Below the pieces are notes generated by a model. It did not search any database, was not told where the DNA came from, and saw only the letters and a program-made list of their open reading frames with translations. Shown piece by piece: positions 1 through 4,966 of a DNA stretch of 5,238 bases. Within the stretch, counting starts at the first letter, position 1, and each line of letters starts with the position of its first letter. A program made the translations under genes and the position numbers. The stretch comes from Microbacteriaceae bacterium. GTDB lineage: Bacteria > Actinomycetota > Actinomycetes > Actinomycetales > Microbacteriaceae. The stretch covers positions 1 through 5,238 of the forward strand of contig JAGIAU010000156.1 in assembly GCA_017744755.1 (NCBI GenBank). The letters run 5' to 3'.

Positions 1-97
1 CGTCATAGTCGATCCCGCCGCGCAACTGCCCGCCGCGATCGGCCGGGAAGCCGGGATCGCGCAACCCGTCGTCGCGGCGATAGAAGCCGCCGAACGA
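1..97 (-). other. Apparent foreign segment: fragment resembling a TonB-dependent outer-membrane receptor
   Basis: Read on the minus strand in the same frame as the MFS gene, these bases give SFGGFYRRDDGLRDPGF followed by PADRGGQLRGGIDYD. This is not a membrane helix and does not fit any part of an MFS protein. The pattern GGFYR-x-D-D-G-x-R-D-P-G-F-x-x-D-x-G-G-Q resembles, from memory, the barrel of proteobacterial (sphingomonad-type) TonB-dependent receptors. Codon choice also shifts: TAT twice, GAT twice and TTG twice in 32 codons, while the preceding 98 codons use none of these. Actinobacteria of this type lack the outer membrane such receptors need. A chimeric assembly join near position 97-100 is the simplest reading; a true rearrangement is possible. 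The family match is recall, not a search. Confidence 0.6.
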
Positions 98-391
98 GAC
101 GCCGAGGTTCGGCGCGATGGCCGCGACGACGCTGCCGAGGGCGACGGCGCCGAGCGAGAGCAGCAGGATGCGCCGCCGGCCGAGGAGGTCGCCGACCCGG
201 CCGAGGAGCGGCGTCGCGACGGCGGCGACGATGAGCCAGGTGGTGAGCGCCCAGGTGATCCCGGCGGCGTCGACGCGGAGGTCGTGCTGCATGACGGGGA
301 GGACCGGGACGAGGAGGGACTGGAGGCTCGCGAACGAGCCGATGGAGACGCCGAGCGCGGTGAGGACGCGGCGCGGGGAGCTGACGGCCAT
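2..391 (-). CDS. MFS efflux transporter, N-terminal part; runs off the left edge and its last 32 codons look foreign
   Basis: This is the first third of a major facilitator superfamily transporter in the inner membrane, probably a proton-driven drug exporter. The ATG at 391-389 opens a frame that stays open to the window edge (130 codons). Residues about 10-32, 46-66 and 76-95 are hydrophobic helices TM1-TM3. Between TM2 and TM3 lies a good MFS motif A, GRVGDLLGRRR (residues 64-74), with the key Asp68. The start after MAVSSPRR is usual for the family, although the ribosome binding site is weak. After residue 98 (APNLGV) the expected TM4 with its RxxQGxG motif is missing; the residues that follow are polar and receptor-like (see the entry at 1-97). 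All 98 codons up to that point end in G or C. The gene is divergent from a TetR regulator that probably represses it. MFS identity is secure; the substrate is unknown. The product is either an artefactual chimera or a broken gene. Confidence 0.85.
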   Translation of the reverse strand, partial: MAVSSPRRVLTALGVSIGSFASLQSLLVPVLPVMQHDLRVDAAGITWALTTWLIVAAVATPLLGRVGDLLGRRRILLLSLGAVALGSVVAAIAPNLGVSFGGFYRRDDGLRDPGFPADRGGQLRGGIDYD

Positions 392-446
392 GGGGCATCC
401 GTTCTGTCGTGGTGCTGGGTTTCGCCACGCCATCGGGGCTACTATT

Positions 447-459
447 GGAGGGTCACTCC
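447..459. promoter_or_regulatory. Palindromic operator 1, probable TetR-family site
   Basis: GGAG-GGTCA-CTCC: the same core with 4-base arms, the weakest of the three copies. Between this site and operator 2 the facing half-sites also form a perfect 12-base palindrome, CTCCGATCGGAG (456-467), so the true pairing of half-sites is open. Just upstream on the plus strand, TACTAT (440-445) could be a -10 box for tetR whose start point would fall inside this site, but no good -35 accompanies it. Confidence 0.45.
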
Positions 460-462
460 GAT

Positions 463-477
463 CGGAGGGTGACTCCG
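463..477. promoter_or_regulatory. Palindromic operator 2, probable TetR-family site
   Basis: CGGAG-GGTGA-CTCCG: 5-base arms around a 5-base centre. Its centre (470) is 33 bases from that of operator 3 (503), about three helical turns, and 17 bases from that of operator 1 (453). It lies just downstream of the predicted MFS transcription start. Confidence 0.5.
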
Positions 478-488
478 GTTATGGGATG

Positions 489-517
489 AACATACCGGAG
501 GATGCCTCCGGTTGCAA
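489..517 (-). promoter_or_regulatory. Sigma-70-type promoter of the MFS gene, with an operator in its spacer
   Basis: On the minus strand TTGCAA (517-512) is followed by exactly 17 bases and then TATGTT (494-489), close to the TTGACA-17-TATAAT consensus. Transcription would start near 482, giving a leader of about 90 bases before the MFS start codon at 391. The whole spacer (495-511) is a palindrome of the same type as two others just downstream, so a bound repressor would block RNA polymerase directly. Confidence 0.6.
494..512. promoter_or_regulatory. Palindromic operator 3 (best copy), probable TetR-family site
   Basis: ACCGGAGG-ATG-CCTCCGGT: 8-base arms with a 3-base centre, a perfect inverted repeat. 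It shares the core GGAG-N5-CTCC with the two sites at 447-459 and 463-477. It fills the spacer between the -35 and -10 of the MFS promoter and lies 27 bases upstream of the tetR start. This is the usual place for a local TetR repressor that controls both itself and a divergent exporter. Assignment to the neighbouring regulator is inference. Confidence 0.55.
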
Positions 518-538
518 GCCCCGCCGGATGAAGGATCC

Positions 539-1108
539 ATGAACACCGCCGAGCTCCCCGCCTGGACGGGCGTCCAGCGCCCCCAGCGCGCGGACGCGCG
601 TCGGAACTTCGACGCGCTCATCGCCGCGGCCCGCGACGCCTTCGCCGAGCACGGCGCCGGCGCCTCGCTCGAGGACATCGCCCGCCGGGCCGAGGTCGGC
701 ATCGGCACGCTCTACCGGAACTTCCCGACCCGCGACGCGCTCGTCGAGACGGTCTACGTCGCCGAGGTCGAGCGGCTCATCGAGGCGGCGGAGCGCTCCG
801 AGGCGCTCGAGCCGTGGGCGGCGCTCGAGTACTGGCTGGACGCCTTCGTCGCCTACATCGGCACGAAGCGGGCGCTCGTGGAAGGCATCAACCGGGAGTC
901 GCCCGTGCTCGCCGCCTGCCGGCGGACGATGTACGAGGCCGGCGAGCCGGTGCTGCGCCGAGCACAGGCGGCGGGCGTCGCGCGGGACGACGTCGCGATC
1001 GAGGACGTGGTCCGGCTCATCGCGGGCGTCGCCGCGGTCCAGTTCCCGGATCCCGAGCAGCGCGAGCGCGTGCTCGGCCTCGCGGTCGACGGCATCCGCG
1101 CGCGCTGA
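539..1108 (+). CDS. TetR/AcrR-family transcriptional regulator
   Basis: A 189-residue regulator of normal TetR length. The N-terminal helix-turn-helix covers about residues 20-70; within it SLEDIARRAEVGIGTLYRNF (43-62) is a clear match to the TetR signature, with the typical GTLYRNFPTRDAL ending. The C-terminal all-helical ligand and dimer domain (about 85-189) resembles that of AcrR/SbtR-like members; the ligand is unknown. The ATG at 539 is chosen because GAAGGA lies just upstream (530-535), although the gap of three bases is short. An in-frame TTG at 512 would add nine residues but overlaps the MFS promoter -35. The gene is divergent from the MFS exporter with three palindromic sites between them, which suggests it represses the exporter and itself. 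It converges on the UPF0126 gene. Confidence 0.93.
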   Translation: MNTAELPAWTGVQRPQRADARRNFDALIAAARDAFAEHGAGASLEDIARRAEVGIGTLYRNFPTRDALVETVYVAEVERLIEAAERSEALEPWAALEYWLDAFVAYIGTKRALVEGINRESPVLAACRRTMYEAGEPVLRRAQAAGVARDDVAIEDVVRLIAGVAAVQFPDPEQRERVLGLAVDGIRAR

Positions 1109-1132
1109 GCGGGAGCGGGAGCGGAACGTGCT

Positions 1133-1148
1133 CGGGCGCGTTCGCCCG
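1133..1148. terminator. GC hairpin between convergent genes, possible bidirectional terminator
   Basis: CGGGCG-CGTT-CGCCCG is a perfect 6-base-pair stem with a 4-base loop, in the 45-base gap between the end of tetR and the end of the convergent UPF0126 gene. There is no T tract on either side, as is common for high-GC actinobacterial terminators, so its activity is uncertain. Confidence 0.4.
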
Positions 1149-1153
1149 CCGTC

Positions 1154-1840
1154 CTACGCCGCCCCGCGCGAGTCCCCCGGCTCGTCCGCCGAGACGATCC
1201 GCGCCGGCCGCGTCTGCCAGCGCAGGGCGAGCGAGAGGATGCGCACCGCGGCGACGACGACGAGGCCGACGAGCGCGCCCCACAGCGAGCCGATGAGCAG
1301 CGTCGCGGCGGCCTGCGCGGCGGCGCCGATGAGCGCGGCGCCGGCCTCGAGCGTGCCGGGCTGCAGGATGAGCGGCCGGCGGCCGAGCAGCACGTCGCGG
1401 GCGATGCCGCCGCCGACGGCGGTGAGCACGCCGAGGAACACGCAGGAGACGATCGGCAGGCCGGCGGCGTAGCCCTTCGCGACGCCGACGACGGTCCAGG
1501 CCGCGAGGAAGAACGCGTCGACGACGACGTAGAAGGGTGCGATCCGCCGACGTCCCGGCAGCCGGTGCAGATGCCCGGAGAAGAGGAAGGTGAGCAGCCC
1601 GGCTCCCGCCGCCGCCGCGAGCAGCCAGGGGGAGGCGAGCGCGACGGGCGGGCCCTGCTGGAGCAGGACGTCGCGGATCATGCCGCCGCCGAGGCCGGTG
1701 ACGACGGCGACGATGAGCGCGCCCGTCACGTCGGTGCCGAGCCGCGCGGCGGCGTAGGCGCCGAGGATGCCGCCGAGGATCGCGCCGGCGAGGTCGACCC
1801 AGATCGGGTAGAACTCGAGGACGTTCTCCGCGGCGTTCAT
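1154..1840 (-). CDS. UPF0126/TRIC-like seven-helix membrane protein (YicG-type)
   Basis: A 228-residue, strongly hydrophobic protein with about seven membrane helices, matching the usual length of the UPF0126 family (two glycine_transporter domains). The two-repeat structure is visible: GGGMIRDVLL (residues 51-60) and GGGIARDVLL (143-152) are the repeated GGGxxRDxLL motif, each in a helix break, followed by a proline-bearing loop (QQGPP; GRRPL). Family members are described as trimeric intracellular cation-channel (TRIC) homologues or, for some bacterial ones, glycine transporters; this sequence does not say which. The charged tail after about residue 205 is probably cytoplasmic. The ATG at 1840 has AGGAA about eight bases upstream. 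The gene converges on tetR. Upstream, the tRNA-Arg is on the same strand but is separated from it by a strong hairpin. Confidence 0.9.
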   Translation of the reverse strand: MNAAENVLEFYPIWVDLAGAILGGILGAYAAARLGTDVTGALIVAVVTGLGGGMIRDVLLQQGPPVALASPWLLAAAAGAGLLTFLFSGHLHRLPGRRRIAPFYVVVDAFFLAAWTVVGVAKGYAAGLPIVSCVFLGVLTAVGGGIARDVLLGRRPLILQPGTLEAGAALIGAAAQAAATLLIGSLWGALVGLVVVAAVRILSLALRWQTRPARIVSADEPGDSRGAA

Positions 1841-1871
1841 GCGACCGTTCCTATCCGATGCCCCGAGATGG

Positions 1872-1903
1872 GAGAAGGGCCCCGCCGAAGCGGAGCCCTT
1901 CTC
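1872..1903 (-). terminator. Terminator-like hairpin with UUCG tetraloop, downstream of tRNA-Arg
   Basis: On the minus strand GAGAAGGGC pairs with GCCCTTCTC over nine base pairs, then after one mismatch CCGC pairs with GCGG around a TTCG loop, the very stable cUUCGg tetraloop. It starts seven bases past the tRNA 3' end and lies 31 bases upstream of the UPF0126 start codon. There is no T tract after it. It most likely ends the tRNA transcript and may also set the processing end. Confidence 0.65.
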
Positions 1904-1909
1904 GCAGCG

Positions 1910-1982
1910 TGCCCCCGGAGGGATTCGAACCCCCGACCTATGGCACCGGAAGCCAGCGCTCTATCCACTGAGCTACGGAGGC
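1910..1982 (-). tRNA. tRNA-Arg(CCG)
   Basis: 73 bases fold as a complete cloverleaf. The acceptor GCCTCCG pairs with CGGGGGC (one T-G pair), followed by discriminator A. The D arm is GCTC-AGTGGATA-GAGC. The anticodon loop is TTCCGGT, with anticodon CCG reading CGG (Arg). The variable loop is AGGTC and the T arm is GGGGG-TTCGAAT-CCCTC. The outermost anticodon-stem pair is a C-T mismatch. CCA is not encoded. The charging enzyme, ArgS, is encoded about 3 kb away in the same window. Confidence 0.97.
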
Positions 1983-1995
1983 GAGCCGGTGAACG

Positions 1996-2001
1996 ATCCT
2001 A
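1996..2001 (-). promoter_or_regulatory. Possible -10 box for tRNA-Arg
   Basis: TAGGAT on the minus strand fits TANNNT and would start transcription around 1989, a few bases before the mature tRNA 5' end (1982). No recognisable -35 is present at the expected distance, so this is tentative. Confidence 0.3.
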
Positions 2002-2060
2002 TCAGCGCCGCGGCCCGCCCGCCCGCGGATCCCGCGCATCCGCGATGCATAACAAAGGCA

Positions 2061-2066
2061 TATGAT
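2061..2066 (+). promoter_or_regulatory. -10 box of the marR-MFS operon, leaderless geometry
   Basis: TATGAT ends six bases before the ATG at 2073, so the predicted start of transcription falls on or next to the start codon. No Shine-Dalgarno sequence lies upstream. The AT-rich stretch 2045-2066 is the only such patch in the area. It also holds ATGC-N9-GCAT (2045-2061), and GCATC-CGC-GATGC lies just upstream (2036-2048). Either could be an operator for MarR autoregulation, but these repeats are short. Confidence 0.5.
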
Positions 2067-2072
2067 CGAGGC

Positions 2073-2525
2073 ATGGAACGCACCGACGAGACGCGCATCG
2101 GCGCGCTGCAGTCGCTCATCATCTGGAGCCATCGCATCGGGCGCGTCGTCGCCCGCGACGCCGGGAACGCGACGCCGGCAGCGCAGTGGCGCGCGCTCGC
2201 GACGCTCGAGGAGGAGGGGCCGATGCGCATCGGCGTCCTCGCCGCCGAGTGCCGGGTGACCCAGCCGGGGATGACGCGCCTCGTCGCGTCCATGGCCGAG
2301 ACCGGGCTCGTCGCGCGGGCCGTCGACGGGGACGACCCGCGCGCGACCCTCCTCAGCGTCACCGACGCCGGACGGGCCGCCATCCAGGGCTGGCGGCGCA
2401 CCATCCGGGAGACCCTCGCGCCGCGCTTCGCCGACCTCGACGCGGCCGACTGGGATGCGATCGAACGCGCCGCGGCCATCATCGCGGAGCGCACCCCGAG
2501 CGTCCTCGCGGGGGCGGGCCGATGA
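2073..2525 (+). CDS. MarR-family winged-helix regulator
   Basis: A 150-residue regulator of standard MarR length. After a dimerising first helix (about 8-28), the winged helix spans residues 36-102. The recognition helix region is VTQPGMTRLVASMAETGLV (62-80). The wing is DGDDPRATLLSVTDAG (85-100), with the D-x-R-type salt-bridge residues (D88, R90) typical of the family. The C-terminal helices (about 105-147) complete the dimer domain. No cysteine-based redox switch is obvious (only Cys60). The ATG at 2073 is chosen because the domain starts just after it and a -10 box sits six bases upstream. The stop codon overlaps the next start (ATGA), so it is cotranscribed with the MFS exporter and very probably represses this operon until a toxic ligand binds. 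Confidence 0.93.
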   Translation: MERTDETRIGALQSLIIWSHRIGRVVARDAGNATPAAQWRALATLEEEGPMRIGVLAAECRVTQPGMTRLVASMAETGLVARAVDGDDPRATLLSVTDAGRAAIQGWRRTIRETLAPRFADLDAADWDAIERAAAIIAERTPSVLAGAGR

Positions 2526-3835
2526 CCGCGCACGCCGCCGCCGCGCTCTCGCCCGCCGCGGCCCCGTCCATCTGGCGGCAGCCGATGACGGTATGGTCGA
2601 TCGCCTTCGCCTGCGTCGTCTCGTTCATGGGCATCGGCCTCGTCGACCCGATCCTCCCGGCGATCTCCGCCGACCTCGGCGCCGACCAGGTGCAGACCGA
2701 GCTGCTCTTCACGAGCTACCTGCTCATCACGGGCGCCGCGATGCTCTTCACCGCCTGGGTCTCGACCCGGATCGGCACGAAGCGGACCCTGCTCGTCGGC
2801 CTCGGCGTCATCGTCGTCTTCGCGCTGCTGTGCGCGCTGAGCGGCCTGCCGACCCCGTGGGAGGGCGCCGTCAACTGGATCATCGGCTTCCGCGCCGGCT
2901 GGGGGCTGGGGAACGCGCTCTTCATCTCCACGGCGCTCGCCGCCATCGTCGGCGCCGCCTCGGGCGGCGCGGGCGCGGCGATCGTGCTCTACGAGTCGGC
3001 CCTCGGCCTCGGCATCGCGATCGGCCCGCTCGTCGGCGGCATGCTCGGCACCGTGTCGTGGATGGGCCCGTTCTTCGGCGTCGCCGCGCTCATGGCCGTC
3101 GGCTTCATCCTCATCGTCACGCTGCTGCGCACGCCGAAGGACGCCCCGCGGCCGGTGCCGACGAGGCTCTCGGCGCCGTTCGCAGGCCTCGCCCGCGAGC
3201 CCGGCCTGCGCACGATGGGCATCGCGGCTCTCTTCTACAACTTCGGCTTCTTCACGCTGCTCGCCTGGTCGCCGTTCGTGCTGCCGGCATCCTTCGGCGC
3301 GATGGGCCTCGGCTTCGTGTTCTTCGGCTGGGGCCTCGCGCTCGCGGTCACCTCGATCTGGGGCGCGCCGTTCCTGACCCGCCGGTTCCGCCGGACGAGC
3401 GTGCTGCTCGGGGCGTTCATCGCCCTCGGCCTCCTGCTCGTGGTCTGCGGCTTCGTCGCCGCGTCGCCGACGGCGCTCATCGTCTGCATCATCCTCGGCG
3501 GCCTCGTCCTCGGCGTCGTGAACACCGTGCTCACCGAGTCCGTCATGGAGGCCACGGACCTGCCGCGACAGGTCGCCTCCGGCGCCTACTCGGCAGTGCG
3601 GTTCATCGGCGGCGCGATCGCCCCGCCGGCCGCCGCCGCGCTCGCGACGACCGTCGCCGCGCCCAACGGCGCGATCACCTGGGGCGACTCGATCCCGTTC
3701 TGGGCTGGCGCCGCGGCGCTCATCGTCGCGATCGCGGTCCTCGCCGCCAACCGCCGGACCCTGCACCGCGTCGACCACCCCATCGCGGACGAGCTCGAGG
3801 AGGCGGAGGCGATCGGCGTCGGCGACGCCGACTGA
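2522..3835 (+). CDS. MFS transporter, 12-helix drug:H+ antiporter type
   Basis: A 437-residue integral membrane protein, the right length for a 12-helix major facilitator. Helices run from about residue 24 to 408, with the central loop near 203-229. Helix 5 carries the antiporter motif C, GIAIGPLVGG (164-173), a mark of drug-proton exporters. Helix 4 carries R124 in FRAGWGLG, equivalent to motif B. Motif A after helix 2 is degenerate: STRIGTKR (81-88) has no Asp at the usual place. The C-terminal tail is acidic and cytoplasmic. The start overlaps the marR stop by ATGA, which indicates translational coupling. An internal ATG at residue 22 is possible but would lose the coupling. The regulator-plus-exporter layout suggests efflux of a toxic compound that MarR senses; the substrate cannot be told from sequence. 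Confidence 0.93.
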   Translation: MTAHAAAALSPAAAPSIWRQPMTVWSIAFACVVSFMGIGLVDPILPAISADLGADQVQTELLFTSYLLITGAAMLFTAWVSTRIGTKRTLLVGLGVIVVFALLCALSGLPTPWEGAVNWIIGFRAGWGLGNALFISTALAAIVGAASGGAGAAIVLYESALGLGIAIGPLVGGMLGTVSWMGPFFGVAALMAVGFILIVTLLRTPKDAPRPVPTRLSAPFAGLAREPGLRTMGIAALFYNFGFFTLLAWSPFVLPASFGAMGLGFVFFGWGLALAVTSIWGAPFLTRRFRRTSVLLGAFIALGLLLVVCGFVAASPTALIVCIILGGLVLGVVNTVLTESVMEATDLPRQVASGAYSAVRFIGGAIAPPAAAALATTVAAPNGAITWGDSIPFWAGAAALIVAIAVLAANRRTLHRVDHPIADELEEAEAIGVGDAD

Positions 3836-3855
3836 CGGGCGGGTGAACGCGCCCG
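3836..3855 (+). terminator. Weak GC hairpin after the MFS gene
   Basis: CGGGCG and CGCCCG form a 6-base-pair stem with an 8-base loop directly after the stop codon. No T tract follows. It may end the marR-MFS transcript before the next gene's own promoter, but the high GC content makes chance stems common. Confidence 0.3.
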
Positions 3856-3889
3856 CGCGAGCCCCGGCCCCGATGTCGCCCCGACCCCG

Positions 3890-3895
3890 TATGGT
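3890..3895 (+). promoter_or_regulatory. -10 box of the metalloprotease-like gene, leaderless geometry
   Basis: TATGGT ends six bases before the ATG at 3902, the same spacing as at marR. There is no Shine-Dalgarno sequence in the GC-rich stretch upstream and no clear -35. Confidence 0.45.
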
Positions 3896-3901
3896 GGCGG
3901 C

Positions 3902-4903
3902 ATGTCGTTCGAGCAGCCGCCGGCTCCGCAGCCGCAGTCGTGGCCCGCGCCGACGCCCCCGGGCCCCGCGTCCGCCGGCCCCTCGGAGCCGTCCGAGCAG
4001 CCACGGCACGCCCGGATCATCGGGCTCGTCGTCACGCTCATCCTGCTCGCCGTCGCCGTCGGCGTCCTCGCGTTCTTCATCATCACCCAGGTGCAGACGC
4101 AGAACGCGCTCGAGGAGGCGGAGTCCACGATCGAGGACCTGCAGCAGCGGGTCGACGAGCAGCAGGCGACGATCGACCGCCAGCAGGAGGCCGTGGACGC
4201 GAAGGACGAGTTCCGGAAGTCCGCGCAGGCGTTCGTGGACGTCGCGAAGCGGTTCGACGGGCTGCCCTTCGGCGACATCGTGCCGCTGGACACCGTCGAG
4301 GCGCAGATTCAGGACGCCTGGGAGGTGCGCTGGGAGCCGCGTCAGGTCGCCGACATCGTCAGCTCGCTGGACGTCCGGCGGGCGGGCCTCGAGCAGCTGC
4401 TCGCGGACGCGGCGACTCAGACCGCATCCAACGCGACCGGCACGCAGAACGAGGCGACGATCGACGAGCTCGGCTCCGGCTTCGTCCGCTCCTATTGGGA
4501 ATCGGCGGACGCGTTCTGCGGCGGCGACGTGCTCGCCTGCGTGCCGGGCGACGACCCCTACTCGGTGCACTTCGACGCGGACAGCGACGCGCAGGGCGGC
4601 ATGACCGACTGGATCCGCACGGGGATCGCGTACCACGAGTTCGCGCATGTCCTGCAGTTCACGAACCCGGAGGCGACGGATGCCGCCCTCGGCGCGTTCG
4701 GCGACGACTGGGAGACGATGGCCGACTGCTACGCGCTCACGACGCTGCCCGGCTGGACCCTCGACCACGAGGTGCCGATCGACGCGTATTCCTGGTGGGA
4801 GGTCTCGGTCGGCTACGGCTACACCTGCGACGAACCGCAGCGCCAGGTGATCCGGGACTGGGTCGCGGCCACCGGCTTCCGCTTCCGGCCGATGTCGCAG
4901 TAG
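3902..4903 (+). CDS. Membrane-anchored protein with coiled coil and HExxH metalloprotease-like domain, function unknown
   Basis: I do not recognise a named family. The 333 residues split into four parts: a cytoplasmic tail rich in Pro, Ser and Gln (1-35); one membrane helix (about 38-62) preceded by RHAR, giving an N-in, C-out topology; a heptad-like coiled coil rich in Glu and Gln (about 64-102); and an extracytoplasmic domain (about 105-333). The last holds YHEFAH (244-249), a match to the zinc-binding HExxH motif, and 22 residues after it ETMADC (271-276). This resembles the third-ligand motif (E-x-x-A-D-C) of the YpfJ-type neutral zinc metallopeptidases. Four cysteines (206, 213, 276, 309), all on the outside, could form two disulfides. 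There is no cleavable signal peptide. It is monocistronic by its own -10 box and lies between an exporter and argS, which says little about its role. Zinc protease activity is inferred. Confidence 0.8.
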   Translation: MSFEQPPAPQPQSWPAPTPPGPASAGPSEPSEQPRHARIIGLVVTLILLAVAVGVLAFFIITQVQTQNALEEAESTIEDLQQRVDEQQATIDRQQEAVDAKDEFRKSAQAFVDVAKRFDGLPFGDIVPLDTVEAQIQDAWEVRWEPRQVADIVSSLDVRRAGLEQLLADAATQTASNATGTQNEATIDELGSGFVRSYWESADAFCGGDVLACVPGDDPYSVHFDADSDAQGGMTDWIRTGIAYHEFAHVLQFTNPEATDAALGAFGDDWETMADCYALTTLPGWTLDHEVPIDAYSWWEVSVGYGYTCDEPQRQVIRDWVAATGFRFRPMSQ

Positions 4904-4921
4904 CGCTCTCGCGGCTCGAAT

Positions 4922-4934
4922 GGCGCGGAGCGCC
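4922..4934 (+). terminator. Small GC hairpin between the metalloprotease-like gene and argS
   Basis: GGCGC-GGA-GCGCC forms a 5-base-pair stem 19 bases after the stop codon. Outer arms GCGGC (4911-4915) and GCCGC (4932-4936) offer an alternative pairing. No T tract follows, so the role as a terminator is weakly supported. Confidence 0.25.
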
Positions 4935-4952
4935 GCACCGAGACCCCGCCGG

Positions 4953-4958
4953 TAGACT
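4953..4958 (+). promoter_or_regulatory. Probable -10 box of argS
   Basis: TAGACT (TANNNT) ends eight bases before the GTG start at 4967, so transcription would begin within a few bases of the start codon. No ribosome binding site is visible, so argS is probably leaderless or nearly so. Confidence 0.45.
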
Positions 4959-4966
4959 TGCCCGTC

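Noticed and set aside
3..428. A 141-codon minus-strand frame over the MFS N-terminus
   Set aside because: Its product is almost only Arg, Pro and Ala, while the frame one step over gives clear MFS helices and motif A.
512..538. Upstream TTG start for the TetR gene
   Set aside because: It would overlap the -35 box of the MFS promoter and adds nine residues not typical of the family; the ATG at 539 has GAAGGA just upstream.
814..1296. A 160-codon plus-strand frame overlapping the end of tetR
   Set aside because: Arg/Ala/Gly-rich shadow of the TetR frame, with no start signal; it runs across the convergent intergenic hairpin.
1910..1982. tRNA-Arg as an integration site for a mobile element
   Set aside because: No integrase, no second copy of the tRNA 3' end and no phage or plasmid gene is visible in the window.
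2008..2028. CCGCGG repeated with a 9-base gap between tRNA-Arg and marR
   Set aside because: Self-complementary GC hexamers are expected by chance at this composition, and the location matches neither a promoter box nor an attachment repeat.
1565..2065. A 166-codon plus-strand frame opposite the UPF0126 gene and the tRNA
   Set aside because: It is antisense to a well-supported membrane protein and reads straight through the tRNA; part of its peptide (GGIRTPDL-like text in the neighbouring frame) is just the translated tRNA complement.
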